Shown piece by piece: positions 23,626 through 37,267 of a stretch of 64,000 bases of DNA (positions within the stretch are counted from its first letter, which is position 1; each line of letters starts with the position of its first letter). The DNA is taken from positions 58,276,149 to 58,340,148 of the forward strand of contig CM031857.1 in the NCBI GenBank assembly GCA_018697195.1, in the 5' to 3' direction. The notes under the pieces are model-generated. The model made no database searches. It was given only the letters and a program-made list of their open reading frames with translations, and was not told the origin of the DNA. The position numbers and the translations under genes were made by a program. The stretch comes from Certhia americana. Lineage: Eukaryota > Chordata > Aves > Passeriformes > Certhiidae.

Positions 23626-26600
23626 GTAAGAAGAGCTTAAAAGAAGAAGAAGAGCAGGTAGCGATAGCTTTTCTTCAAAATTCCTATAACCTTCCCAAAT
23701 CATGCTGTTGGTTGCCAGGGAAAGAGTTGAAAATATTTTTTAGTGCTGTTTGCATTCGAAGACAAGTCTCCCTTCAATTGGTCAATTTGCCACTGTGTCT
23801 CAGAATGGCTTTTGGAATACCAGTTCAAAAACAGCATGAAGCTGTAATTTTTTCTTCATAGAATTCAATATTTTGTTTTTCTTCATTTTACCCTTAATGA
23901 AAAATTCGCCCCCACAGCTGATAATTTTTCCAAAGTTTTTGGGAGCACATAAATACAAGCTTATCAGGAACTACTATTTTACAAAAGTAATTATGATGGG
24001 AACTGTTAAATCAATCTAAAATTACAAAATGTTGTATTTTTCTCTTTCTGTAAAGGAAAAATGCAACACCTTCCAGTCTATGATGCTTTTTTAAATGCTT
24101 TGATTAAAAAAAAAAAAAAAAAAAATAAAAAAAAAAAATGAGGTCACTTTTCATTATAGCAAATGTTTTCAGGAAGAAAGAGGAACTTTTTATTTTGAAT
24201 CATGCACATAAACTTTAATTAGTGACCCGAGAGAACAAGCCAAGCTGAATAAAGACAAACTAAAATTAGTAACAGGCTAACAGCTTGCCTATTTCCTTGG
24301 GCAACATGTGGCTGACAGCTGATGTGATGTTCAGTGACAGACTAATTCTGATCCTCTTTGTCACTTTAAAATTCTATACACTGAGAAAAATTAATAATTC
24401 CATTAATATCATCAGCAGTGGAGTCACTTGAATACAGAAGATATTTCTAATTTCAAAGAAAGGAGAATAAGAAATGACAGTGATTCAATATTCTTAATCT
24501 GATCCCAGTGATATACAGGTGGTAGTATAGATAATAGTAATTGATGACTTCATTACTTAATTGGTCATTATAATCTGTTTTGATTTGCATCTGAATCAAA
24601 CTCCTCCTTTATGATATACCTACTGGAAAATAAGTCAATTGTCTTTCAAATATTACCTTATAAAAATTCCACAAATTTTTTCATTTTCTTTGGTAAAATT
24701 AGACAATATATTTACTTCTACTTAAGTATTTTGAGAACAGATGAATTTGCAGATAGGAGAACTAGAACCAAATAAGCAACTTCAGCTTACTTTATGTAGC
24801 TGTTTGATCTGTCTCCTTCTGATACTTCCCTTCTTATGACTGATTATTTTTCTTTCTTCTGTGGTCTCTGTATCCTGAAAAAAGTTCGTTTATTATAAGG
24901 ATGGTATTTCAAGTGACTGCAGCTGTCAAAAAGCTCTTTGACTTTATGTTGAAGGTACTTCAACACACAGATGTCTTTTTCATCATGGAGAACTCAGACG
25001 TAGGAAAGAATTTTGGTGGGTTTTTTTCATGTGATTAATATTATCTACTATTCCTATTTATTTCATGGGAGTAGTTCAAGTGCAAGGTTTGTTCTGCGAA
25101 GAATAGAGTTAGTGAAGCCTGGTTTTCTACACATCTGTGTCCTTCACTTCCATCTTTCACTGTAAATAACTCTAGGCCTTTCTCTTACTACTTTCACATA
25201 TGTCACTTTGAACAATAAAATGTGCCATGTCTGTGCCATGTCTATAATATGCATGCCTGCTGGATATCTGAACTCTGCCAAATGTATTGCATTATAGCTT
25301 AGATCTGTTAGTGTCTCTTCCAGTGTAGATTTATAAGGAATAGGAGTTACTAATTTGCATTTTTCTTGTCTATTCAACTGAAAAATTCCTACTGCATTTA
25401 TTTTCTGATATTTTTCTTCCTCTCAAAAAAATACTGCTAGTTACAGATCGGGAGTTAAAAATACTTATGTATAGGCATATAGAATTTTGGGGTTTTATGT
25501 ATATAAGTGAAGGCAAAAGATGGACAAAGTATAATTGGAGTAACACACGAAGGGCATGAGAAGAGATCTTTTATTTTATTTGAAAATTGATGTGAAGAAA
25601 TTTTATTATCTATAAACAAATGGCCCTGATTCAAGGGCCATTCAATGCACATGTTCTTAGTATACTTATTGTTAATAGTATTATTTTTGTATAAATTTCT
25701 TAAGGGCCTTAGGGTCTCAATGATTTCTAATCACATCTTACTTTTAGAATGTTGGTAAGTATTACATAGCTAATATGGGCATTTTTTTATATCTTACTGG
25801 CTCTTTAGCTTAATTCTTTGCTCACAGAAGACCAGAATCTTGTTGCAGGTGAACAAGGGTCTAGATATCAAACTCTTCTTGAAGTCAAGGAAGGTTTGAT
25901 AATAAACCCTTTGTTTCTTCCATCTTGTATACTTCACAAAATTACTTTGAAGTATCAAAGTTGTTCAAATATTTGACTCTAGTCAACAGGATTCAACATA
26001 ATTTTTAAACTTAAGCTCATCGGTAGAGAATAATTCAGTATCAGAAATTTATTTTCTGATCTTGTGCTCTGCCACTACAGTTTTTACATAAAAATAGACC
26101 ATGAAATTACAGTGTAACCCCCTCTAGAAAAAAATACATAATTTTTATCATTTGAGTTAGTGATTTATGAAATGTGAATGAAATCTACTGATCAATGGCT
26201 ATAGTGAATTTTATATCAGTAGCAATTTCTCAAGTAAGATTAGATGTCTCATTTAAAAATATATATTTTAGATAAAGGAGGGACTAATTAGGAGGGCAAT
26301 AACAGTTTTTACTACACAGCAGAATAAGATCAGTTATTGTGGTAGTTCCTTCTTTCTTCACAGACAGTACATTATTCCTGCACTCTCCATTCTAGGCTAA
26401 AATACACAGAAATCACATCTTGCCAAGACTATACCACAAGTCTGGGGCAGAGTAAGACTAGACTAAATATCACGAGTCATGGTACAGTGTTTTAACCTCA
26501 TGTTATAATATAAATATATCTATAAATATAAACTTATTTTTTAAAATAGGACAGAAAATTGCACCTGCTTTCCTGAGAATCAGGTTTCTTTCTACTAAAT

Positions 26601-27854
26601 ACTACTCCAGGGAAGCCCAGCCCTCCTCTTTCAGGCAATCCATTTTTCATGCTTTTTGCATCTTTAAAGAAATAAATTTTCTTTTATTTTCTTCTTGTAA
26701 TTAAATTCATAATACTTTTTAAAAATATCTTTAAATGTAGATTTAACTGCAAGTCAAGTATTGCTATTCAGATTTTCAGTAATTAATGACAGTTACAACC
26801 ATTCAGTGCTGGAACTACTGACAGATTGGCAAATCATTCCTTTCAGTTTTTTTTCCAAACATACAACTAAAATTAGTGAATCTCAACATTTTTTTATATG
26901 CTTCCAAGATTTTGATTTTAATGACATTCAATTAAAACAACTGTATGATAAACAAGAATTTTTAAACTCAATTGCAGATACTTGATTTATGCAAAAGGTG
27001 TTACCAACTGTTCCCCTAAAGGAGTCTGTTTTCAGTTATGAGGGAGAGCATGCCCTTCCAAAGAAGTCTTAAATCACATATTTTTATCACGTATTTGGAA
27101 TTCTACTCTGAATGACTCTATGGCGTTGGAGGGTAAAGTAAACATATTGAGAGTAGAAGTCTGATTCAGATGGAATAAACTCAGTGCCTCTTAGTGTAAG
27201 AAGCCTAATCCTTTTTCTCACTTAATGGTTAGATTTATATTAAAGCAAGGCATCCACAAATGCTAGGAATGTGGATCAACCTAAACATGCCAAGAATATG
27301 AGAACAAACCTCCATTAGACTCAGCCGGTGCTGTGTGCCTTGCATCATGGAAGGCAGTAAAGTCTGTGCACATGCAACTTAGTCCTCACAGTTCCCTTTA
27401 TTCTATGCCTTTTAGTAAAATGTGGTTTCCTATAATAAAGATTCACAGTACTGAGTTGTCCCTTGGTTTTATAGACAAACATTTTCTCACAAAATACATG
27501 TTACATCTCAATTAGAATGTTGAACAGTGTCTGTAGATGTTCCTGAAACTAGAACTGGTGGTCCATATTATTAATTTGATAGATGTGGGGGTTTTTTTGC
27601 ACAGTTTTGACAGAGACCCACAGGCAAATCAGAACAGCCACAGGTGATTCCCAGGAACAGTTAGAAGATACTTTTCTAATGTATGCTTTTTTACCACAGC
27701 GTTCTGAGTAGCAAAAATATACATTATGGTATGTAGATTCAGCATTTCATACCAGATAACTTCTGCACCAGAATATGGTCCTGGACATGTTGGATTCACT
27801 ACTTTTATTATGCTATGTCCTAGTGTCATATCACTGACAGAGTATGTGTCATTT
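23626..27854. other. Noncoding stretch, no gene seen
   Basis: AT-rich, with an A-rich run at 24106-24138. I recognise no exon or named repeat. Frames of 60-80 codons are scattered on both strands without shared features. Confidence 0.55.
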
Positions 27855-28152
27855 TAAGGGGCAGCTACAGAGAGAAGATGAACACTCCCTTTTTGCAAAG
27901 AGTTGCCTAAGGGGTTGAGGAAAACAGTAGTGGTAATGGGTGCAAGTTATTGCTGGGGAGGGTCTGATTAGATACAAGAGAAATATTTTTCACAATGAGA
28001 TCAATCAGCCATTGGTATAATCTCTCCAGGCTCAATATCAGACTCTTCTAGTACTGAGCAGTGTGCTGGGCTGTCATGTTTAAGTTGTGATTTTGTCAAG
28101 GTGGTCCTTGAGCATCCCATCCAACCTGGTACTCTATGGTCTTACGATACTG
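27855..28152 (+). mobile_element. CR1-like 3' fragment, strongly decayed
   Basis: Parts resemble a CR1 tail: 'ctgattagatacaagagaaa' with 'tttttcacaatgaga' (compare 'ttagatataaggaagaaatttttcac'), then 'ggtggtccttgagcatccca', 'tccaacctggtactctatgg' and a final 'tcttacgata' in place of 'ttctatgatt'. Identity is low, so the left boundary is uncertain. Confidence 0.5.
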
Positions 28153-28434
28153 TTAGTCATAAAATGCTCTACACCTTACACACTATTACTTTTTGTGATA
28201 AATAGCTAATCACAGCAAACACAAATATGAGGAAGGATAAGAGGAACAATAATGGATAGGGAAACAAAAGGAATATAACAATATTCCAATTTTCCAATTT
28301 GAATGTTTCCTATGGCTATCACAGGAGAAAACTTAGACCAGGATTCTTCCAGTGCGAATCACCAGGAAGAAACTGGACAAATGAAAGAGGAAGACCAGCA
28401 TGAGCTGAGCACAAACAATATGGGAAACTAGAGG

Positions 28435-28905
28435 CAAAAGGTGAATCCAAAGGTAAATGGTCGGTGACCTGCTACTGCACTGAGACACAGAGTTCTGTGA
28501 GGCTGGATGGGAGCCACCATCTGGGTACTGAGGGAGCTGTCAGAAGAGCTTGACAAGCCAGTTTTCATCATTTATTAGCTGTCATGGATAGCTAGCCAGA
28601 TATCACAACTGGAGGTTAGCAAGCCCACCCACTGGAAAGACTAGAAGAAGGATCCAGGGAACTACAGGTCTGTCAGCCTGACCTCAGTGCCAGGGAACAT
28701 CATGGAGCAGACCAACCTACCATCATGCAACACATGCAGAACAACAGAGGGGTCAGACCCTACCAGCAAGGGTTTATGAAAAGCAGGTTCTCTCTGACTA
28801 ACCTGATCTTCTTCCACAGCAGTGAGGTGACGAGCTTGGTGGATGAGAGAAAGGACGTTATCTGCCTGGACTTGAGTAACATCTAGGATACCAGTGTGAC
28901 ATAGT
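28435..28905 (+). mobile_element. CR1 LINE, ORF2 reverse transcriptase region
   Basis: Internal CR1 sequence. It runs from 'gagccaccatctgggtactg' through 'gatccagggaactacaggtc', 'tgtcagcctgacctcagtgc', 'cagggaacatcatggagcag', 'aagggtttatgaaaagcagg', 'ctgactaacctgatcttctt' and 'tatctgcctggacttgagta'. In frame these recall the RT stretch NYRSVSLTSVPG...GFMKSRFSLTNLIF...DVICLDLS. Frameshifts break it (for example the stop right after 'agtaacatc'). It has no 3' end, so it was truncated or split. Confidence 0.92.
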
Positions 28906-29739
28906 ATAATATGGTTTAATTTATCATGGTTACAACTTAAAAAAAAAGCTTACTTTTGAATCAGATACTTGCCAAATCAGACATGAGTTTCTAAAGTGAT
29001 TTGCTGAGTATGATGGGACTGGATGTATGTGAAGCCCAGGTGCTTGTAGACAGTCATGACAATCCAAGTAGAGTAATGCATTACTGTTTTCTTATGTTTG
29101 AGACCACTCATGATGCACTCAAAGACATTTGTACAGTCAGAAAACTATGGGGTTTATGAGACAAAATTAACAAACACCAGAAATGAGCATCAGAAATGTG
29201 AGATAAAATGAAGCTTTCCCTTCACTGTCAGAAGACACATTAAGACATATAATGGTTTTGAGACTAATTGTCCAGGAGGTCTTTAGAAATAAGTGTAAGG
29301 TCCCAGTATTATAGAATGATTACCTTTTTTAGTATCTATAATGGACTCTGGAAGTAGTATTATTAAGGAAATTACAGTTATTCCTATGTTAAAACATGAA
29401 GGTGAAGGGAAGTTAAGGTCGCTGTAATTTTTTTTTCTAAAAGGAAAGGAGAAAGAAGGAGCATTAGTTTTTTTCTTTTTTTTCAAAGACCTTGAAACAG
29501 CATTACATCTCATAACATCACGTTCTGCACAAGATTCATCTTCTCCAAGGATAGCTGGTACTGACCTAAGCCAAACGTGCTTAATGTACAGAATGGTAGT
29601 GTTGTTTTTATTCCCTTGCTTCTGTTGACTGAACAGTACCACTGACTTATTCACTACAAGAATACAATGCTTATTAGGCATCACAACCTTCTTCTACTCT
29701 TCTGAATCTCCATTTTAAAGAACTGATTTATTTTTGTGG

Positions 29740-29815
29740 TTTAAAATATATGTGGTTTAAAATATAAATATAAATATAATAATAATATAATAAATATAAA
29801 TTTTAAAATATAAAA
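29740..29815. repeat. AT-rich simple repeat
   Basis: Two copies of TGTGGTTTAAAATATA stand head to tail, followed by irregular AAATAT/ATAATA units. It is low-complexity sequence with no named family. Confidence 0.8.
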
Positions 29816-30531
29816 CAGGAAATCTTACTGCATCTAGATTGAATATAACCTATTGAAAATGAGTCCAGAAAATAGTGTTGTTTATGGGCCTATGTGAGCT
29901 TTTCTTCCTCTACTCTTTTTTCGGATTTATAGTGATTATCACCCATATTCTGGTGTGCTCTTATTGCCACTCTTGAATGTGTTTCTTGTATGGACAGGTT
30001 CAAATCTTAACGCTAATTGTGAACATCTCCAATTTAAGGAAAACAGAAAACCCAAGTTATGGGTAATACAATTCTGAAAGCAGTACCAATTAAGAAATAG
30101 GGGAGGATATTTTACTTTGTCAAATAACCCCTTGTCTAAAATGAAAAATAAATCTAAACTTCATCAAATGTGATTTTTTAAAAACCCCAAAATTATTAAA
30201 TATAATATTTATTGGTTTATTATTTGTTTTAGTAAGGTTGTTTTCTGCCTGGAGATACTCGCTTTACGTAAGAAATACATGTCTAATGGACAACTATGCA
30301 GCCCTGTTACCTGTGGCTTTTACAGGTCTTTCATGTAGACATACACTGGAATCTGATTAGCTTTATCAAGGAAAAATGAAGAAACCAAATCATATAAACC
30401 AGTAAGTTCACATAAGAAGGATGAACCAGCAAGGAATTTCTTCAATAAGAGTCCTGGAAATTATGAAACACATCACTTGTAAATTGTTTTTTTTGAGAAA
30501 TGGAATGAAGGGAATGTTGTTAGAGATAAAA

Positions 30532-30550
30532 GGGAGGGTGGGGAGGAGGG
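30532..30550 (+). other. G-quadruplex motif
   Basis: GGGAGGGTGGGGAGGAGGG has four G tracts with loops of 1, 1 and 4 bases, which fits the standard quadruplex pattern. It stands alone in AT-rich DNA with no gene start recognised nearby. Confidence 0.7.
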
Positions 30551-33132
30551 AGAAAAATTGCATTTTATGATACAAGTCACAGAAAATGAAAAAAATATAA
30601 ATAATAAAATAACCTCAAAACTAGATGGCTTCCTGTTATCCAAAATAGTGGTTCAACACTAGATAAAATTAAATGTTGTGACATGAATAGGTGTCATATA
30701 TTTAGTATACATAGTCTTATTTTTGTCCTGTATAAAATAAGATGCAAATTTTTTGACAGCCTTTCAAAGTCTCTATGTTCCTTTACTTATGTTGATACAT
30801 TTCCCAGAAAAATAAATAAATCTAAAATTTAGTTGGCACAATCCACAAATCTATGTTGCAGAAGAATTAGAAGCTCTAGAAAAAGCTAAGATCAGGATTG
30901 TTAGGGAAAGGCAGTGTTGTTTTCACGGTTTTGAAGAAGTTACAGACAGGAGTGCCTTCATCCAGAAACCTTAGATGAACTTGCTCATGTATATATTAAG
31001 TACTCAGCCAAGTACTCCAACAAACAGATTAATCAGACCAGATACATAAGATGAAAAAGAAAATTGTTCATGTGGAGAGTTATGCTACAATCCATCTTTG
31101 GTATTATTTCCTTGGGCTGCTGTGTTCCAGAAGAACAAAACCAGCAGTGTGGCCCCTTTTTAACCTGCTGACAATGTTCCAAGCTGAGATAGACCCAAAG
31201 AGTGCTGGCTGCATTATTCCTGAAATAACTTTCCTCACTGTGTGGAGAGGAAGATGATACACATAAATCACAGAATCAGATTTCAAAGTCTGGGTGCAGA
31301 CTTCTTCTGTGCTGGGCCTTGGATTTACTGAAGGTTGGTGAAGCCTGAGATGACTCAAACAAAACATTTTGGTCTGAATATGCAGTTCTAGTGCATGTAG
31401 CAAGAGAGAATGAACTTTGCCTTTTAAGTCCACCTCTTTTTTTTACTCTTTTCTAAAGAAATCTAGAGAAATAAAGCAGGAAAATCTTCAAGCTCAAATT
31501 ACAAAGTCAATGGTAAAATTGGCAGGGAGAAGAGTAAGACTCAATTTTACTGTTATTGTTCTGGACTCACTTTTTTTTCCTTCTTGATTAATTTCACCCT
31601 CTTATAATAAAACAAGTCAAAATCCACATACAGAACTACAATTACTGGTATCTTTCAGACTTGCTTCCTAACACAGGTCATGAAGATAATAGATCTCACC
31701 ATTTCTTATGCAATTCTATTTCACATCTTCATTTACAGCTCACCAACATCTATTCCTTCATTGCCTTCAATATCCCTCTCCTGAGTTTTATGCTGCATTA
31801 GCTTATCTAAAATAACTGCTTTTCTTTAGGTGGTTCACAGTGAGAGTCATGATCTGGAGAGGAGTTTCCCACACTGAATGAAGGTCTTTAATACTTGAAC
31901 ACATGTCTGGGAGGTATAATTTTGTGTTACCCCATGTCCCCCATCACTGTGTCACCCCAGATCCTCATTTTCAACTCCACCCTCTTTGAGATTTGAAAGA
32001 CATTGGTTTACAGCGTTTCATCCAGAACTTCCATTCTATTCCAAACTTTGTTGAATAATAAAAACAATAAAATCAAAGGAATGATGACAAAAATGACTAG
32101 GGGTTTAAAATTATAATTGCATTTTATGGTTCATGGCAATTACATTTTGCTTTATATACTAATAGGAACAAAGGCATGGCAATATTTTATCAGTTGTCTT
32201 ATATTACATTAGTCTAAAAACCAGAAAACCTGATTTAAAAAGCCAAAAGTTTTAAAAATCAGTATATCCTAATAAATTCTCTTTGTCCATCATATTAAAT
32301 ATGTAATTTGTTGTGACAGACAAATCCCTTTTGGTTTAATCTTTAAGGAATTTAGGAGCTCAGAAGAAAATGTATTTAAGCTCAACACTATGAGTCAAAA
32401 GATTGCCCACATTAACATAAGGACTATAAATACAAAAGTTACAGGATTTGTATTAAGCATTATAAACCTTTATTCACTTTTAAAAAATAGATGTCCTGTA
32501 CCTGCCAGACATTTGGCATTGATGAGAGCCTCATCTCAAGTCATGTCACAGGTTAATGCTCAGATAGAAGTAAGGTGAGAAATTAGTAGACCAGTGGAGA
32601 TTACAGATACGTCAACCTTGTTCTGTTCAACCTCACAGCAACCTTATAAACAGGATAAAAGCAAGGTTCATGGTTTTTAATGGTCAGTAGGGCACACATT
32701 AATTTATAAATCTCCAAGAGTCCTTTTCTTGGTTAATGTTCTTAATGCACTGACTTTTATGACCTGAATCAATTCTCTCTGTATTTTCTAAAAGTAGAAA
32801 GCGCAGGAAGTTTATATTTCCCTAGATGAGCTAGTAAAAGTAGATAAAAAATAACACAAACCCCAAAACTCTACGTGTCTAGAACAAAGTATTGTGCCAC
32901 AATCCTAAATTTTATTTTATTCTTGGTACATGGAAACTACTTTTTATATGCTATGCCTATTTAATGGCTGGATTATAGACACAGATGTGCTTTTGCCAGG
33001 GTAACAGAAAGCAAAAACTATCTTTAAGGTCTGTTAAGCCATAAAGAGGATGCATACAGTAGGTTTCAGATGAGGTAGATGTTAATTCAATATGTAGAAT
33101 TTAAAATGCGTTTCTTTGGTCTGTGTCTTTCT

Positions 33133-33182
33133 CCACTTGGTGAAAATTTCACCAAGTGATGAAATCCACTAGGTGAAAATTT
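33133..33182. repeat. Palindrome plus overlapping direct repeat
   Basis: CACTTGGTGA (33134-33143) and TCACCAAGTG (33149-33158) are perfect inverted arms around a 5-base AT loop. CCACTTGGTGAAAATTT at 33133-33149 recurs with one mismatch at 33166-33182. Confidence 0.85.
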
Positions 33183-33798
33183 TCATAACTTGTATTGCTC
33201 ATATACTAATGTAGAAAACATTAAGGTCATATTTGCAGTCTGATTTTTCTCTGGATTTTGAATAAAGTCAGTATGTCCACTTTAACACTGTTTATTTGTA
33301 GCTTGTATTTGTTTAGGGATATTTATGGATTTCCTTCTAGACTATAAACAACTGTTATGGATGTTTTATTTTTTGTCACTGGGACAAGAATATTTCTAAA
33401 GAGAATTTGACCATATAGAAATTGTGATTTATTTATCCATTTGTCAGTAAAATATAGTGTAAATGGACTATATAAGGCCTTTTATTTCATGTAATTTCCA
33501 TGCTTTCTGTTGAATGTTCCCCTGCAATTCTTGGGGAAACATTATTCTGGAATTCCAGGTGGTGTCACTACAAGGGTGTAAGGCAATTCTTTGTTTCTTA
33601 ATCCTAAAATGGTGAATACTGAGCAAAAGTACTGCTGATACACTGTCAGAGAAACTTAGCCAGTCATCCAGGGGAAAATCACAAGGCCAGCAGACACTGT
33701 CGCACAGGACCAAGTGAGGTGAGCAGGGTAGACTCAGGGAGGATGGCCAGAGCCAAAGAAATGTCTGGATCATAAAGATATATCATAGTGAAGAAGAA

Positions 33799-33950
33799 GG
33801 TCTGGGGTCAAGTTGGAAATCCAATCCATAGGTCAGAGTTGAGATCAGGTCTTCTTGTGACCAGGCAGGTCTATAGTGACAGAGGTGTCTGGGATCAGGC
33901 CAGGAACTCAGCCCAAGGGTTGAAGTTCAGGTCAAGGGGTTCCATGATGA
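33799..33950. repeat. Diverged two-copy duplication, unknown family
   Basis: GGTCTGGGGTCAAG...GGAAATCCAATCC...AGGTCAGAGTTGAG at 33799-33850 resembles TGTCTGGGATCAGG...GGAACTCAGCCCA...GGGTTGAAGTTCAGGTCAAG starting at 33886, a spacing of about 86 bases. AGGTC(A) cores recur several times. The pocket is richer in G and C than its flanks. It may be the remnant of an older repeat; I cannot name it. Confidence 0.45.
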
Positions 33951-36593
33951 GATAGGGCAAGGCTGTGGCAGAGCTGGACACCAACACTCTTGTGACACTG
34001 CTGATGCCAGAGCAAGTAGCCCTGGGTTAAGCTGAACCAGAGCTCCTGAGTCTGTGGGTAAGGTGTGGAGAAGTCCTTGGTGAGGCTGGGCAGAGGCAAT
34101 AAAACTTTGGCTCCCTTTAGGACGTATGAAGAGATATTTCGAGTCAAGAGACCTAGATAGGAAATGCATTATACTCTGTAAGAAAGAAAATAACCATTAT
34201 TTTTAAGTTTCTAGTTTTTCAGGAAGCAGTGATGCTTTCCAGAGTTTGATTAAGGAAAATTAAGATGGAATAAGGACTTTTCATAGTAAATTTGGCACCA
34301 GTCTTCCATAAGGTGAATGAATTTTCAAATGTCAAAAACCTCAGTAAACACTAGGTTTTGTTTTCTAGAAAATGGTATTATCAGACATTTTTAATCTATA
34401 TCCACCCAAGGGAAATATTCAATAAACATTCTTTTCATGCAATATGTATAGGGACAATCCTTTGACATACTTTATGCAACATGGTGACCCCTACTAATAC
34501 CCCTTATGGTCAGCAAAATAGTCTTGCATTTTAAAAGGGAATTATGCCTGCTTCTTGTAGAAGACTTTTTAACAGTGTTCTCAAACAATCAATATTACAC
34601 ATACTCTTTGCTCATTGACATTCCTTGATTATTAAAGATTTTTTTTCTAATAAGGATGAGAAATAAAATAAAAATTAAATGCAAGGGTAAGCAAAGTGTC
34701 TTTTCATCTTATTCACCAGGCATTTTATTTGAATGGTATATATTAAACTGTTATTTAAATTTTGTAGCAAGTCATTAAAAACAAAGTCACAGGTTCACCA
34801 GTACTCTCTTATCTATCCATTCAGAATTTATTATCTGCTCCCTTTTATTTTAAAATCATTTCTGTATCTCCATCCAATAGTCTCCTTATAAAAATTCTCA
34901 GACCAAGAGGAGTAAGTCTCTACTTAAAGTGAATTAAACAGCATGAGAGTTGTACATTGCTCTTACCAGCATAGGTCAGAGCTGCAACTCAGCAATTTTA
35001 TGCCTCTCTTGCTAAGGCAGTTCTAATACATGGTGCATTCTAGAGAGGTGTGGGATAAATCTTTGCGGTTTGCAATTCTTATTGTTTTCTCCTTCAATAA
35101 TTTTAACGACCTGCTCTCTCTTATAAAATAGCATAAACATCATCTAAGATTTAAATCAGTATTGGAAAACATATAGACTATAGTCACCATTTTCAGACTG
35201 TATTTGTTGTATCATGCTTTGGAATTATGTGGGAAGCATATAAAACAATTGGTACTATGGGTAGGATTAATCTTACCTAACTTTTGCCATCTAGCCATCT
35301 AATCTGACTTTCCAGTTTCTCTTTACAGCCATAGAACTGTTCAACAGAGCAGTTCCATGAATCCATTACCTATTACAGTTTCTTGTCTCAGAATTAGTTT
35401 AATTGCTCTATAAAAGGAACTTCTTTCTATTGGCTATGAAGGAAGCTAATAGAGACAAACTCCGATTTAGAAATTATATATTTTGTTTTAAGGAAAACGT
35501 GAATTTAATCTTGCCCTATGTTTTCAAAAAGTTTCCATAACTTTTCCTGAGTTTTAGGTTAAAATTTTCCATATATCTGCTTTTCATCTCCATCCCAAGT
35601 ATTATGTGGAAAAAACCCACCGAAACAATCCTAGCTGGTAACTATTTGGGTCAGACACATTTTTCACCCCAACAGAACACACTGGCCCATGGCCATTTGG
35701 GAGAAACCTTCATTTATTTTGCTCATGAAACATATGATTTTAAGGCACTCTGGTTTAGAGGGCACAAAATACAATTATTAATTACATGTCTGTATTAGGA
35801 AGACTGGATTTCTTTTTTTCTACTTTCATTTCATTCTAATTGAAACTGGGATTTTATCACCAACTGTATATCTTTATATTTCTCTGGAAAACTTTCAGTG
35901 GTGTTCAGCTTCTTTTGGACTTGTGAGATTTATTGTAATTTATTACAATTTATTAAGGGTCATTCATTGATATTAATATAGAAAGATGGTAGCCAACAGC
36001 CAGTGTTTAGACCACAGTAAAAACAACCTTTTGAAGTGAAGGCATGCTGGTGGAAAACCCAAATAAACTGAAGTTTATTGTATAACATACATTTATAGGT
36101 TTAGGGATTGAATTCTGGTAATGATAATGGGTTTCATATGTAGGAAGAAAAAAAAAAATGTTTTTAAATTGGGCTGATTAGATCTGCTCAAAGGTTTGAA
36201 ATAGGAGTTGTACCAGTGGACATGAATATACTATAGAGGGCTGTGATAACACTTTTGAAGTGAATACCCATAATTGCACTCAAGCATGTGTAATCAAACA
36301 CAAGAACACTCATTTGCACATCAGTCTATGTACTTCTATTAATTAAAGCTCTTTTTGAAATGTTTGTACAGAATAAAATCTGTCTTCTAAATGTTTGCAA
36401 TAAGCAAGCAAACAAACAAATAAACAGAACAAGAGGTACTGAGTTGGATAAGCAGTTTTGCAAGCGAGACTTTCCAAATAACAGTTTCAGAATCACACAG
36501 TCAGTGAGGCTGGAATATGTTACTTTCTGCAGTTCTTTGTTTAAGCAGTGAATATGTTTTATTCCATGAATATAATTTAAATATCAGAACACA

Positions 36594-37072
36594 GATTTAC
36601 GGAATGGCTTGAGTTGGAAGGGCCCTTAACAGTCAGCTAGTTTCAACCTGCAGTGGGCAGAGACATCTTCATCTAGACCAGGTTGCTCAGAGCCTCATCC
36701 AACCAGACTTTGGACACTCCCAGGGATGGAGCATCCACATATAGGCAACCTGTTCCTGTGTCTCATTAAACCTCATAGTAAAGAATTTCTTCCTAGCAAC
36801 TAATTTAAAATTATTCTCTCAGTTTGAAGCAATTTCCACTATTTCTGTCACTATATGTCCTTGTAAAAAGTCTCTCTTCATCTTTCTTCTGGCTCCCTCA
36901 GGTACTGAAAGGCTGCAATTAGGTCACCTTGAAGCCTTCTCTTTTCCAGGGTGAACAGTCTCAATTGCCTCAGCTTTTGTTAGTAGAAAAGTTGCTCCAT
37001 CCCTCTGATCAAAGTGGTAACTCTTCTTTGGACTCACTCCAACAGGTCGATATCCTTCCTTTGCTGGGGACC
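36594..37072 (-). mobile_element. CR1 LINE, 3' half-kilobase
   Basis: On the plus strand the order is that of an inverted CR1 tail: 'ggaatggcttgagttggaag', 'agaccaggttgctcagagcc', 'tcatccaaccagactttgga', 'cactcccagggatggagcat', 'aagaatttcttcctagcaac', 'gcaattaggtcaccttgaag', 'ccttctcttttccagggtga' and 'tctttggactcactccaaca'. The 3' end is at the left, near 36594. The right boundary near 37072 is the 5' truncation point. Confidence 0.93.
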
Positions 37073-37267
37073 TTTGATTTCACTGTAAGGTTATGAGAAT
37101 CTGGCTCAGTTCTAACAAATACTGTCAATGTTTTCTAAAAATTATCATACAGTCAATATTTTGTAAGAAATACACATTGGAAAGACTTAAAAAAAGCAAT
37201 TTACTTGTTTATAATTCCAATAAAGCAACTTAACATTTATACTTTCAGTAAAGCTTTTACTTAGTTT

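Larger units (their letters stand above)
28906..36593. other. Noncoding stretch, no gene seen
   Basis: About 7.7 kb without a confident gene. It holds an AT-repeat patch (29740-29815), a G-quadruplex motif (30532-30550), a palindrome with an adjacent direct repeat (33133-33182) and a GC-richer pocket with a diverged duplication (33799-33950). Frames at 33468-33773 and 33927-34169 lie in that pocket and look accidental. Confidence 0.5.
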
